Source of the DNA: Moniliophthora roreri
Lineage: Eukaryota; Basidiomycota; Agaricomycetes; Agaricales; Marasmiaceae
DNA length: 64,000 bases
Direction: 5' to 3'
NCBI GenBank assembly: GCA_001466705.2
Contig: LATX02000046.1
Coordinates: 1 to 64,000 of the forward strand
In this document: one piece after another, positions 24,231 through 34,556 of the stretch
How positions within the stretch are numbered: the first letter of the stretch is position 1
How the letters are laid out: each line of letters starts with the position of its first letter
The notes under the pieces: model-generated
Databases searched by the model: none
What the model saw: only the letters and a program-made list of their open reading frames with translations
Told to the model about the DNA's origin: nothing
Made by a program: the position numbers and the translations under genes

Positions 24231-25886
24231 TCAATCATCGTTCTCCTCATCTGAATACACTGGTTCCTCCTGTGCCACCTGCCCGCCTTCAAGTCTTCGC
24301 CGTTGACACAGCTCCTTTCATATAGCAGTACAAGACATCTGTTGGCATGTTGTTGGGTTAGTGAATTCTTCCCAAAACTCATCTGTCATCCGAGCAAGGA
24401 GATACTCAGCCAGGTACTGGAAACTGAACATGAGCTTATGCCAGGGCATTAGGGTATAAATGTGTGTACCTTCCATTCATGCCACTGACTCTTATACCCT
24501 TTCCACCTCTTGTCAGACTTGTCATGACACTCATGCATGTAGAGCCGATTCCAGTATTTGAGAGTGATCGGGATGTCATTGACCTTTAGTGGACATTCAT
24601 CAGCATTGAATTCATCGAGCTCATCATCCCAAATCCTTTGGAGTTGTTCGATGTCTTTAGAGAACCTAAGTGCCGGCCTGTCAGGTACATCATTTCACAT
24701 GTAGATCAACACCCAGTCATGTGCCAACTGAAGTTTCTTTGTCTGCGTCTTCATGAATGTCGGAGCTGATGGGTTGGTGCTGACTGCAGGGGGCATGGTG
24801 TTTGACACAGCATTATTAGGCACTTCCAGAGGTGTAGGAGCTGGTATAGGCAGGAAAGGTATTGTTTGAGGGGGAGATGAACGCAGTAGGCCTGGAAGAC
24901 CAATGTCAACATCAACATCCATTGATGGTAGCAATGGCAGCAAGGAGTAGACTGTAGAAGGTGGTGGTGGTGGTAATTGTGTCGTGCTGTGCGCCGTCCT
25001 TAGTATGTTGGGATCTGGGGTAACATCGGCTGGTGCTTGTGCTTGAATTGAGGCGAGCACATTTGGGTTGGCGGCAACGATGCATGATGCAATAAGATTG
25101 ACTGTCTTCTGCACCGTGCCAAGTCCTTGTAAGATCTGTTCATTTGCGACCGCTTTAGGCTGTTCAGTAATGCAAGAGTTAGATAGATTTTACGGAGAGT
25201 GATTGACACACTTGCGTTCTGTTCGGGTTCTTTCTTTAGTGGCCGTGGCTTGTAATAAAAAGGGCATAGTTGCGGGAGTTTGTCAGCCTGAGAATGATAG
25301 TCAGAGGACGATAACCAAGCATTTAAACAGGAAGACTCAGGTAACATACCAATGCTAAGATATCCGGGTTATAGTCACTAGAGGTGGTGCCTATATGAAC
25401 TCTCGTCAAGTTGCCGGGGAACATCTCTTGCTGGCACTTTAAGTAGCCTTTTACTTTCTTAGCCTTTTGGGAACCAGGTTTTGGACTATGCAGACCCTTG
25501 TGTGGTCGTTGAGCTCCAGGTCTGAACCTGTTGTCATCATCAGTTGGGATGAGTGCTCGCTGGTATGATAGTGAGAAGGATGACTCACAAGGCCCATAAC
25601 TCTGGACTATTGCTGAATTTTACTAGCTCTTCCTGCAATTCATGCTTCTTGAGAGTTGTCTTGAGCTTGAATGCCCGGCATCACGACTTGAGACCCTCCG
25701 GTCCATCAACCTTAAGCTTGTAACTAGCAGACATTTCAGCAGACAAACAAGATGAAAAGGTAGGTTAACTCACATTGGCACTGCAACAACGTTCTCACTG
25801 AGGTCCCTTGCCGGTAAATTGAACAGTTGCTCCTCGAGTGGTTGCACCTTCCCTGAACCGGATGCCTGATTCCGGCTAGAGGCCAT
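24231..25886 (-). pseudogene. SAP-like Agaricomycete gene, broken by TGA codons
   Basis: Minus strand; ATG at 25886 (MASSRNQASGSGKVQPLEE), intron from 25775. Next block 'YKLKVDGPEGLKS', TGA (25683-25681), then 'CRAFKLKTTLKKHELQEELV', a helix-turn-helix spacing typical of SAP DNA-binding modules. Then a basic block, 'YNPDILAL', a Pro-rich region (25040-24780) and a C-terminal block (KDIEQLQRIWDDELDEFNAD, ITLKYWNRLYMHECHDKSDK) ending in an acidic tail at TGA 24233-24231. A second in-frame TGA (24320-24318) lies before KELCQRRRLEGG. Both TGAs fit CGA-to-TGA change. A more upstream start at about 26157 would add a hydrophobic N-terminus. Exact function unknown. Confidence 0.45.
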
Positions 25887-26347
25887 AATGCCCAGCTCCA
25901 GCCAGAATACACCAAAAATGAAGATTCCCGCAAGAAAACTGACAATCAGAGCTACAGAAATCGGGTTGCTTTGCGTGGGGGCCTGGAGAATGCTGTCGGC
26001 GGCATTGACAGGTCTAGAAGATGGAGCCGGGGGCAACTCGCAACTGGCCACGGTAGCGAGTTCATTGATCGATCTGGCATGGCGATTAGCGAGGGTGAAA
26101 TTGAGTGAAATTGGAGCAAAATAAACGACGGTCGCTGACAACGGCGACGGCGACGGCATGAGTGCCCCGGGAAACACAAGGTCTTGTTTTGTTACACTAC
26201 TGTGATACAAACAAGGCCAAGTGGAAGACAGAAAGACGCGCAGCTAACGAGGCGAGCTGATGAACCGGTTAGCCGGCGTGACGATCGTGTCTTTCTCTGG
26301 ATAGAAGCTGATGACAGCGCGTCGTTGGCGCGGTTTTTGGTCGGTGT

Positions 26348-26407
26348 GAGAAAGTGGAGCACTGACTCATCTGAACTTTTTTTCAAAGGGTGCCTACAAT
26401 TTTTAAA
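26348..26407 (-). repeat. Right terminal inverted repeat
   Basis: Reverse complement of 16116-16175, 56/60 matching. Confidence 0.85.
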
Positions 26408-26849
26408 CTAGTTCAAGTGGGTCGGCATAAACCACCGACATGTACGAGTTCGGCCTTCCAAGAGATTCTGAGGACTCAAAGAGTAGACACCATGGCTAGA
26501 GACACTCGAACCGCAAGGTGCCGTTTTTCACCTTCAAATTTGGCCAGCTTCTTGCAGCCTGGAATACGAGTAGTCCGTGTCCCTTATCTTGCCTACTCGT
26601 CGCCCAGCCTTCGGCTAGCTCCTCGCAGGCAAAAACCACGCAGCCAATGTACTACGCGCCCCCATCTGTTGGATAAAAGACGATTTTTGCGCTGGTGAGG
26701 AAATACCATCAATCACATGACCATGGGAATAGGGCGTGGAAATTTACGAGGCGGTGCAAGGCACGAAATTTGGCGGGAAATCCCCCCAATATTTGCAAGG
26801 GTAAAAGATGATTTCTCCATTTCATTCCGAACTCGTAAATAGCTGTAAA
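26408..26849. other. No gene; between TIR element and resumed duplicated block
   Basis: GC-richer, CpG-containing sequence, with no counterpart in the related 48-kb block. No coding motif. Could be a second small insertion. Confidence 0.4.
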
Positions 26850-27345
26850 AGATCATTTAACTCTCAAGATCTCAAGGGCCAAATCTATCTCAGTCGTGGC
26901 CTCACATGTGGTCCGAAGCCTATGATTTTTTCGACGACCACCCTGCAACACCACCTGCGGTCCTCCAACACCCAGAATCCACCGTAAATTTAACCTATGA
27001 GCCGAGCTCAACGTTCTTCGACTATTCAAAAGGACATTCAACGACGAACCTTTCGAGGGCTAAATCTAGCTCTTGCGTTCTGATTCCGACACCGCAGCCA
27101 TAGAGTTTGGTTCTTGAGGACTGCAGGAGATCGAGACGAGGTAAAAAGATGCTGTTCATGGTGCTGGGCATCATGTCAGTTGTTCCTCTGGTTACTCATG
27201 CATCCCGGGCTAACCGTTTTAGTTTTAGGTTTTTTCTTGGTTTTTAGCCGCTCGACGTCCATAAGGTGAAACTTAGTTTCATACCAGGGTCCAAGCGCAG
27301 ACTAGGTTGCATAGGTGGTATCGTCTCACCGCAGGAAGGCACCCG
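26850..27345 (+). repeat. Segmental duplication block, right part
   Basis: Homologous to about 48800-49045: shared phrases include CAAGGG.CAA..TCTATCTC near the start and AT.GG..GTATCG.CTCACC at the end. It continues the block interrupted at 16116. Confidence 0.5.
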
Positions 27346-28440
27346 AACGTATGCTTGAGAGGAAAGGTGAAGGAAAATTGAAACATTGTTCGTGTGTCGC
27401 CCTTTATTGTCCTCAAGATACACTGTATCTAACATGGCACAATGCAGAGATGATCTCATTCCAGAACCAAATAGCGTCAGGCTACCCTTTCAGAGAACAC
27501 GTCGCTATAAAGAAGACCGGTCAGAGTGTTTCCACGAACAAGGTTATTTCATCATAGGCTGCGACGACAAGCAGGAGCAACTGCCAGCGTTGTAGTGAGT
27601 TACGGGTCTGTCATTCTTCAAGCGCTAGCTCTAATGCTTGTTGCAGAGATTCGAAGATTCGAGAGGTGTACGCACACTACGACATTATGCGCTCCCAGTA
27701 TGCCTGAAGGAGTGCTACACGGACGAAGGCATACAACGCTACGATGACTCGGCACAAGCAGAATCATGATTTCGCGCCTGAGGTGTTTCATCATGCTGTC
27801 CGTACGGTTCATCTCCCTTCTCTTCCTCCCCGATCACTAACTAAAATCTGATACCCAGAGTCAAGAACAAACCATCTTCGCCGGGATCAAGAGTATCTTC
27901 AACAAGGCGGGGAGACGGAGAGATACGTAAATCTTTATTTTCCTGCTCAATAACGATACGCTGATAGCGGTGTAGAGACCAAACTAGCGGCTGGAGCCGA
28001 AGCATCAAAGACGAAATTATGACCGGTCAAGCGAGGTCCCAGGATTTGGAAATGATGCTGGCAGATTTCAGCGGTGATGGTGGTGGTGTTCCGACGTCGG
28101 AGGATGTATGTGGCATGGGCTGTTAGGCTAGCCATGGTTCTAGTTGCTGATTATGTACACGCCAACCCACCATCGTCCATTTCTCGGGTATCGACCCGAG
28201 ATAATCGATAAGCTCTCAATCTCGAGATCGGGATTTTTTCTATCATCATTCTTGATTCGTTCGTCGGACAGGGGATACCTAGCGGAAACAGTTTATCATT
28301 GGATTGGACGTTGACGAGGATCGTGCCGAGGAATATCGATTGGACTTCGTACACTGGATGAAACATATTTATGCTTGCAGGATGCTAGGTGTGACTCAGT
28401 TTAGGCTCCTGCGCATATCTGGATTCTGATTACGTTGTCC
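27346..28440. other. No gene recognised
   Basis: CpG-rich. Short frames on both strands (for example 27386-27595 + and 27947-28135 -) show no family motif; splice-like signals exist, so a small unrecognised gene cannot be excluded. Confidence 0.3.
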
Positions 28441-28448
28441 AGGGCATA

Positions 28449-28650
28449 CTTGCCGCAGTGGGCCATCAGGGTCCGATGGCGATTACGAGTCCGTTTGTGG
28501 TTTTGCGGAAGCTTGGGCACCGTAATGAGAGCGAAGCTGAACGTGCGCTGAATGAGCCAAACAAAACAATCTATTGGCATCTATCAGACCACCCACCCAG
28601 TTATATCCGCATAAGGCGTAAATTCGGACTCGTAACTCATCGGAAGGAAA
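28449..28650 (+). repeat. Dispersed repeat R2, intact copy
   Basis: Starts GGGCCATCAGGGTCCGATGG and runs through ACGAGTCCGTTTG and AACAAAACAATCTAT. The same sequence flanks the copia element: its left part at about 33260-33306 and its right part at about 44134-44280. It therefore serves as the empty-site copy for the copia insertion. Confidence 0.7.
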
Positions 28651-29310
28651 GGAAGATACGACTGGTGAAAATATAAACAGGTATGAACGAAGAACTGCGG
28701 GGCATGTTGGCGAAGGACACGGGTTACCATGCGAAAAGCGGTGATTCCTCTGTCGTGAATGCGATTGTCGTGGATGTGCGTCGCATACCTTTTGCAAACT
28801 TCTTCATTATAGCTGATGGCATTAAACAGTTAGGGCATAAATGTTTCCTTAAAGCTGAAAGATTCGACCATTGCCAACTTCTGAGGCTTCCGGGATGCCT
28901 CCATCTCGCAGGACACGAAGAATATCGAAATATGCCGCGGTGAACTCTGTATAACCGTAGGGTTACACGATTTTATGCTATGCCTAGGAGAACGTCAATA
29001 TCATGTCTTTTGAGCACATTCTTTCCGTTATCGCTACTAGTTCATGACAGTCACTAGAGGTGGAAAGAACGACGTTGAATTAGCTTATGATGCCTCCTTA
29101 GATTCACGCGTAATACGGCTGTTACAAACGGCGAACAATATATCAAGGCCCGGTGTACCAGTTTGTTAGCATATATCATAGGTTGTCTTGGGTTGTGTCG
29201 ACGAAGTTGTATCATTCCAAGCCCATCCGTTTTCATTAATCCTTATCAAACAAATTCTTTACAAATACTATTACAATGCATTGAATGAAGGAACTCCGGG
29301 GCCTGAAACC
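28651..29310. other. No gene recognised
   Basis: A frame at 28683-28943 (+) has no motif and no supporting context. Confidence 0.3.
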
Positions 29311-31915
29311 TCACACCGGGATGAACTCCATCAAATCCGTCTCCCCAGCTGGGTACAACTTCCTGAATTGCAAACCACGCATTTCGCTATCATTTTTCGT
29401 ATGAGTGGCGTGGCTTTTGCAACGAAGGGAAAGTGATCATACCAAAGTAGGATCATTTCCTCTAGGGTTCGCTCCCTGGAGCCAAAACCCGCCATCATTG
29501 CGAAGTCTGCGTTGTATGCTCTAGCCATTGACGCTCCCCAGTTGGGAAGGAGAGGTCCAGGAGCACGATCCTCTGGACACTGAACATAACGGGCAGGGCT
29601 AGGTATCGCCAGTTCATCTAAATAACAGGATATTCAGCTCTCAAACAACAGACACTGAACTCCATACGCACGTATGATAAGTCGGGCCTCAGATTTCATA
29701 GCCTTCCTTACGTTTCGAAGTATTATGAGACATCGATCATCAGGCCAGTCGTGCCTTTGTGGATCACGGTCAGAAGGTGTGCACAGTGGCTAATTAAGTT
29801 GGAGATATACATGATGTGTTTAATCTGTCGAATAGTTAGAACTCGGCGGTACCGGGACGGGTGGGAGTCTCGACACTTACATAGTAGATATCGCATCCTT
29901 CAGCCGCTTGATCGGTGAAAAAGTTGAACGGCACGAACCGCACCCTCTTCTCCTCGATAGCCTGGGGATACTCCTTGGTCCAGTACTGGCGTGTAACTTG
30001 TGGTCAGTTGTATAAAGCCTGCCGAAGCCCGGTGTCATACCCTCTTTGCCTGCTCAATCACTTGAGGCTGATCTTGAAGTACGGCCTTCAAATTTGGGTG
30101 CTTCTTCAACAGGTCTATCATGTTGTGGCCGTTTCCACCCCCTACATCGCACACTGTACGTTCCAAGGGATGTTCCATCCATGGATACACTTTCGAGAGA
30201 AAACTACCGTGCAACCCGATCATACCAACCATGGCACGGTTAAAGCGCTATTCAAACCGTGGGTCGGGGTTGCTGCCAGTTTGAGTATCTGCTCTTACCT
30301 CTGCTTTCTCCTTATTTTCGGGAAGATTGTACCAATCGAAGATTTTATGTCCTGTCAATCGCTGGAAGGCCGTTTCATCCGGGAATTTTGGCTTGGTCGA
30401 GAATGTCTCGCATGCATGAGCAGCTGCAAGGCGAGCCTCATCCGTTCTACTGCATGTTAGGAATCTGAAGATAGGAACCATGAGGCAGAAGACCCACAAA
30501 TGTCCAACTAAATCAAACATTGCGTTCTTCGAGATTAACTTGACACTCAACCGATTATTGGCATATACATCTGGCTTCACTATGGGTTCATCACGTTAGA
30601 CAGTGAGTTCCCATGAAGGAGAATACATGAACGTACCTTCACGAAAGACGTGCTTTGCAGCCAGCAATCTCATCACTCTTCCCAGTTTGTCTGAATCCCT
30701 AAACCCAGATGCCTCTGCTAATTGCTTGACATCCATACCCTCTGGTTTATCAACAAGAAGATCGGCAATTCGAGCCTTAGTGACAATGACGAGACACGAA
30801 AGCTCGGGCTGTGCGATGGCTTTCTACTCTCAAATTCAGTGTGCTGTACATTCAAAGAGTGGGATGCTCACATCGAAGATTAACCCAGATGGATTCGAGA
30901 CTGTGCAGACTAACTGTACACACGCAGCTTCAATCACCTTGACTGCACGTGCAAGCCGTTCTGGGACATCCTCGACAGCGCCATCAAAAGCCCCTGGCTC
31001 TACCGAGTCGAGGGATGGTACTGTTTTTCCAACAGAAGCATAGGCCGCTAGGACTTCTTGAACGGAAGAGGTGATGAGGGTCGTCAAAGAGGTCAGTTCT
31101 TCATTTGTGACAGTGATATCGCATCAGCGAAATGGACACCTAAATATATTGGAATAAAATGAGTGAAATACATTATAATGGCCAAAATACATTATAATCA
31201 TTATGGTGTATTTTAATGTAATATAATTGTTGTTCCTTTATTTTAATGGATTAAAATGAAGCAAAATGGTTATAATGTATTTTGGCTATTATAATGTATT
31301 TCAGCCATTATAATGCATCGGCCCCACCTGGGGGTCGGGGACAAAAAGAAATAATATTTATTTGTTGCAACCCCCGTGAGTCGAACGGTCGACCTCAAGA
31401 TGGATTAGTCAGCAACCTTGGCAGCCACGGGGTGCTCAAGACCACTGTACCACAGTGCCATATACTTACCAACACACATAGTGCAATATATCCCCTTACT
31501 CAAAAGACCTATCTCCACCCCCTTGCTGTTTCTATTGATCAAATCCCCAACCAAAAGCTTCCCTTCACTTTATAGAGTCCTCTCCCTGTCCTCTGGAAGG
31601 CATAAAAATGCACTGTTTTGATTGCCTCTGTTACAATCTATTTTACTACATTATAATAACTCTGTCTCATTTTATTGCATTTTAATACACTATAATAATA
31701 CCATCCTATTTTATTGCATTTTAATGTACTATAATAATACCATCCCATTTTATTGTATTTTAATGGATTATAATAACACCAGTCTCATTTTAATGCATTT
31801 TAATGTATTGTAATAGCATTGCTTGATTTTAATCTATTACAATGGACTAAAATCAGCAAAATACATTATAATTTATTATATTTAGATGTCCATTTTGCTG
31901 ATGCTCTGTAGCCAT
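29311..31915 (-). CDS. Class I O-methyltransferase (plant-COMT/fungal type), interrupted by element A
   Basis: Minus-strand gene with five or more introns. N-terminal dimerisation/winged-helix part: 'VQEVLAAYASVGKTVPSLD' (about 31060), then 'KARIADLLVDKPEGMDVKQL' and 'RVMRLLAAKHVFRE' (about 30790-30640). Catalytic part: 'VCDVGGGNGHNMIDLL' (SAM-binding glycine loop, about 30150), 'NLKAVLQDQPQVIEQAKR', 'VRFVPFNFFTD' (about 29940), and 'HDWPDDRCLIILRNVRKAM' (about 29735; the His is the usual catalytic base). End: 'AYNADFAMMAGFGSRERTLE' and a short last exon ending at TGA 29313-29311. It transfers methyl from SAM to a hydroxyl, often in secondary metabolism. No in-frame ATG precedes the first block; an ATG in strong context at 31915-31913 lies beyond element A (31121-31904). 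Otherwise no stops seen. Confidence 0.75.
31365..31460 (-). ncRNA. tRNA-like (SINE-type) segment within element A
   Basis: On the minus strand, TGGTACAGTGGTC (31452-31440) resembles a pol III A box and CCGTTCGACTC (31388-31378) resembles a B box and T-loop (GGTTCGANTC), with ACGG/CCGT able to form the T stem. A proper acceptor stem is not visible, so this is a tRNA-derived sequence rather than a working tRNA gene. Confidence 0.4.
31652..31846. repeat. 39-bp minisatellite, five units
   Basis: Units start at 31652, 31691, 31730, 31769 and a degenerate one at 31808; type unit TATAATAATACCATCCTATT plus 19 bases. Because 39 is a multiple of three, the open frame across it encodes a 13-residue repeat (YYNNTIPFYCILM type); this looks incidental. 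The array recurs inverted at about 58430-58625 and 59970-60165. Confidence 0.85.
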
Positions 31916-32788
31916 GCTTGTGCTAAGGCATGAACAATGAGTTATGACCTTATATATGTAGAATGTCATTCGTTCTGAGGTCTCTGAGCCATGAAGTGCG
32001 ACACTTGAAGATAGGCCACACACGACAGGCCGTTGATAAAACTGGTGGCATTGTGTCACCTTCGCACTCCATTGCACTCCATCCGAACTAGCCTGAAACG
32101 CATGTCAGGGATTACCATTTTGTCCAAATGCAAGTACATACCCCTTCGTAATGCATTCCTCTTCCCGTTTACAAAGACTGGACTGACGTTAACCCCAGCA
32201 CATTGACGTTGCGCATCGCCTTGCGTCCAATCTGCTTCAAACCTGCTCCATCCAGAGTGAGCGTCTCGTTCAGCTACATTTGTATCACTGGCTCCAACTC
32301 TTAGTGCTTAGTGCTGGTACACCCTACGCTTAAATCATGAGGTTCTGCTGCCTTGGGATAGCAGATAGCCGTTTACCCTCGAGCCATTGTTTTTTAGGCT
32401 TCCTGGCCACTTCCCGTTTTGAATGATACTTAGTGTGTTTCACTGTTTGTTGCGGCACTACGGAATATACTAAGTACCCCAGGGCAAGAATGAAACTCAC
32501 CCTCCTTTTGTTAACGTTCAGATTAAGGGTGTATTATTCCCTATTCGGGCATCCAAGGCACCATTGCCCGATGAGTATCCGCATCTTGCATCCCATACCA
32601 AAGAGACAACTTGAATAGTGCGGCTACGTTCCACACACGTTATAGGCAGGATGAACCTCAATTCATGACAGGTTTCCCATAACGAAATCTATGAATCAAG
32701 ATAAACATGCCACCAGGGTTCATTGCTAAAACTTACAACGATTCCGAGAGATAAGAACCTGACAGCCTGTGACCGATATCAATCTTGA
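31916..32788. other. Promoter-side region of the O-methyltransferase; no gene seen
   Basis: Upstream of the proposed start codon at 31915 on the minus strand. No coding motif found. Confidence 0.35.
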
Positions 32789-33306
32789 TTCAGATTGTGG
32801 AACGTCTGCTAACGGGCTGTGAAGTGGTCTTCCCAGTTGCTAAACGATTGTCATGGATTTTGAACTTGTAGGTGGTGAAGGAGTGATGAACCATGGTAAT
32901 AATTTCACGGACCCCTGGGAATCTGGTAGTTCTGGCAGGCGCGACTGTTCATGCGCTCGTGTCTGATACCAACGACAATGACACGTCCATTTTGTTCTTC
33001 CTCATCAACCCCCACCATGAACTAGGTCCCCAAAGAGCGGGCGTAATGTAACTCGTATGGTTATGGTGCGTCGCCAACTCCATCATCACCAAAATTGACA
33101 GGTCGCTGCAACGGGTTACAGGTGATGTAACGAGGCTACTAGGGATTATAACGCCTCGTAATCAGTTATAACTGGGTTACATCCCGGTTATAGCGCTGTT
33201 ACAACGCTTTGTGGTTTTTGGTGGATGATTGACTGTCAAAAGAATCCAGTGAGCTGAGATGCTTGCTGTGGTGGGCCATCAGGGTCCGATGGCAAGTACG
33301 AGTCCG

Positions 33307-33823
33307 TGTTGAAGCACTGTACCTGTACTATACTAAACTAGGTACATTAGGAACACTAGTTATTGTATTACTTGCATCTGTGATCAACTATGGAACTTAC
33401 AAAGTACGTTCCTGAGCTTCTCCGGAGCTTGCACTACAGTCATAGGAGTGCTCCCTCGTCCAGTAGGAGTATTGTAGCCTCATGCACAATACAGTAGAAC
33501 ACATGTAGAATTCATGTATAGTTCCTTCTGCTGTCAGAGGATTGTATTGTGTCTCTTCAAGACACATTATTCTTGGATACTTCGTCTCACAAGTATTCAG
33601 TAGCTTACATCTATAGCTTACTAGGTTTCACTGTTTATCTACGGAACTTATCCTTTAGAGTAGTATAAAAGCAAGCATGTATGTAGCTACATTCTTCAGT
33701 TCAATTTACATTGACTACTCTGCACAATCACACCTCTACAACCCTCAAGGTTCTAACAAGCTCTCGTACAAATGTGAGTTGAGCACACTCCACTGCGCTT
33801 TACATCTCTGTTCTGTCTCAACA
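33307..33823 (+). repeat. copia 5' LTR
   Basis: 517 bp, TGTTGAAGC to TCTCAACA. Same length as the 3' LTR. The frame inside it (33677-33922) is incidental. Confidence 0.92.
33664..33670 (+). promoter_or_regulatory. TATA box of the copia LTR
   Basis: TATAAAA within the LTR, followed by the presumed transcription start; the matching site in the 3' LTR is 43974-43980. Confidence 0.6.
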
Positions 33824-33838
33824 GGTTATGGGCCCCAC
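33824..33838 (+). other. copia primer binding site (half-tRNA type)
   Basis: GGTTATGGGCCCCAC directly follows the LTR. GGTTATG-GCCC is complementary to the anticodon stem-loop of initiator Met tRNA except for one base, as in copia and Ty5, which prime from an internal tRNA fragment rather than its 3' CCA end. The second assembly copy is at 35592. Confidence 0.55.
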
Positions 33839-34555
33839 ATTGACAACTGTGTTAATGGACACTCATTCTCATTGGTCAATGTTGAATGGGACCATTACTC
33901 TTGTCAAGTGCTTGTAACCTGAGATCTTGCAAGAGGTACCTGTGTAGTCAATGCCTTAACTGGCATTAGAACACAATCACAGGTTCTAGATGGTCTTTGA
34001 TTTGCTTGGAGGGATAGTCAAGTCTTTCTTTCTTTATTAGTAGACTTTAAGCCCAGTAAAGCAGCTTCTAGCGTATATACAAAATTCATTCCTCTGTATT
34101 CGGAATTACCTGGATTACAGGCAGAACCAACTGTTGGCCTTATTTCCTTAACTGGAACATGGGTTAGCTCATTCAGCAATAAACCGGTAGTCATCCCAGT
34201 GAGCTAGAGGGTCTCACAACTGGGTTCTGGCATCTAAATAGAACGGCCTTGTGCTAAAGCCTTCATCTATGGAAGGGGTTGTTTATATAATTACGTATCA
34301 TTTTCGTAAATAGAACCCCCTGATTGCCTATAAGTCCCTTAAACGTCTTCTTAAGGATTTGATGGATCTGGCAGATCAGGATCCTTAAAATCAAACCTTA
34401 TTTAGACTTTCAAATGCAATCAGATTTTGTAAATACCATTTACAGCTACGTCAGTCTGGGTGATGAGACCAGATGACATGAAGGAAACACCGTTGACCAA
34501 ACGTATGAGGATTCATTAGCATTCTTGTCGATAAAGGCTCCATACACCTAAAAAG

Positions 34556-34556
34556 N
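34556..34556. other. Single-N assembly gap
   Basis: Sits exactly between two identical 1767-bp copies. Confidence 0.9.

Larger units (their letters stand above)
16116..26407. mobile_element. Candidate 10.3-kb TIR element with recombinase and nuclease cargo
   Basis: Bounded by 60-bp inverted repeats at 16116-16175 and 26407-26348, 56 of 60 positions matching; all four mismatches are C/T. The ends read TTTAAAAATTGTAGGCACCC. A TTAA lies at the outer edge on both sides (16117-16120, 26403-26406), so a TTAA target duplication is possible but cannot be told apart from repeat sequence. Inside, left to right: a tyrosine recombinase pseudogene (+), a sugar-transporter relic (+), an XPG/GEN1-like nuclease (-) and a SAP-like gene (-). 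A related locus at 47.9-49.0 kb is continuous where this one is split. No known element family was recognised. The limits are well supported; mobility is inferred. Confidence 0.6.
31121..31904. mobile_element. Element A: 784-bp non-autonomous TIR element
   Basis: Ends match in inverted orientation over 28 bp with two mismatches: left GCATCAGCGAAATGGACACC (from 31121), right complement GCATCAGCAAAATGGACATC (from 31904). A flanking TC on both sides could be a 2-bp target duplication. Inside are a nearly perfect 27-bp hairpin (31174-31200 with 31270-31296), a tRNA-like segment (31365-31460) and a 39-bp tandem repeat (31652-31846). It carries no transposase. Its right half is found inverted at 58370 and 59908. 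It sits in the 5' end of the O-methyltransferase gene. Confidence 0.7.
32789..34555 (+). repeat. 1767-bp direct duplication, copy 1 (probable assembly artefact)
   Basis: Identical, as far as can be read, to 34557-36323 (offset 1768), with one N between the copies. It spans host flank (32789-33306), the full copia 5' LTR and the 5' untranslated region. Confidence 0.9.

Noticed and set aside
16116..26407. Naming the element a Starship or Crypton
   Set aside because: The recombinase lacks recognisable DUF3435 features at the expected 5' edge, and Cryptons do not have 60-bp inverted ends; the evidence does not settle a family.
26853..27103. Overlapping short frames in the 26.9-27.1 kb region
   Set aside because: No motif, and the region is part of a decayed segmental duplication.
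28683..28943. 86-codon frame beginning MNEELRGMLAKDTGYHAKSG
   Set aside because: No family match by eye and no splice or context support.
31365..31460. Functional tRNA gene
   Set aside because: Box-like motifs exist, but no paired acceptor stem can be built.
31622..31813. 63-codon repetitive frame, also inverted at 58461 and 59999
   Set aside because: Product of the 39-bp minisatellite; composition-driven.
33677..33922. 81-codon frame, found again at 35445
   Set aside because: Lies across the end of the copia LTR and is duplicated only because of the assembly repeat; no protein motif.
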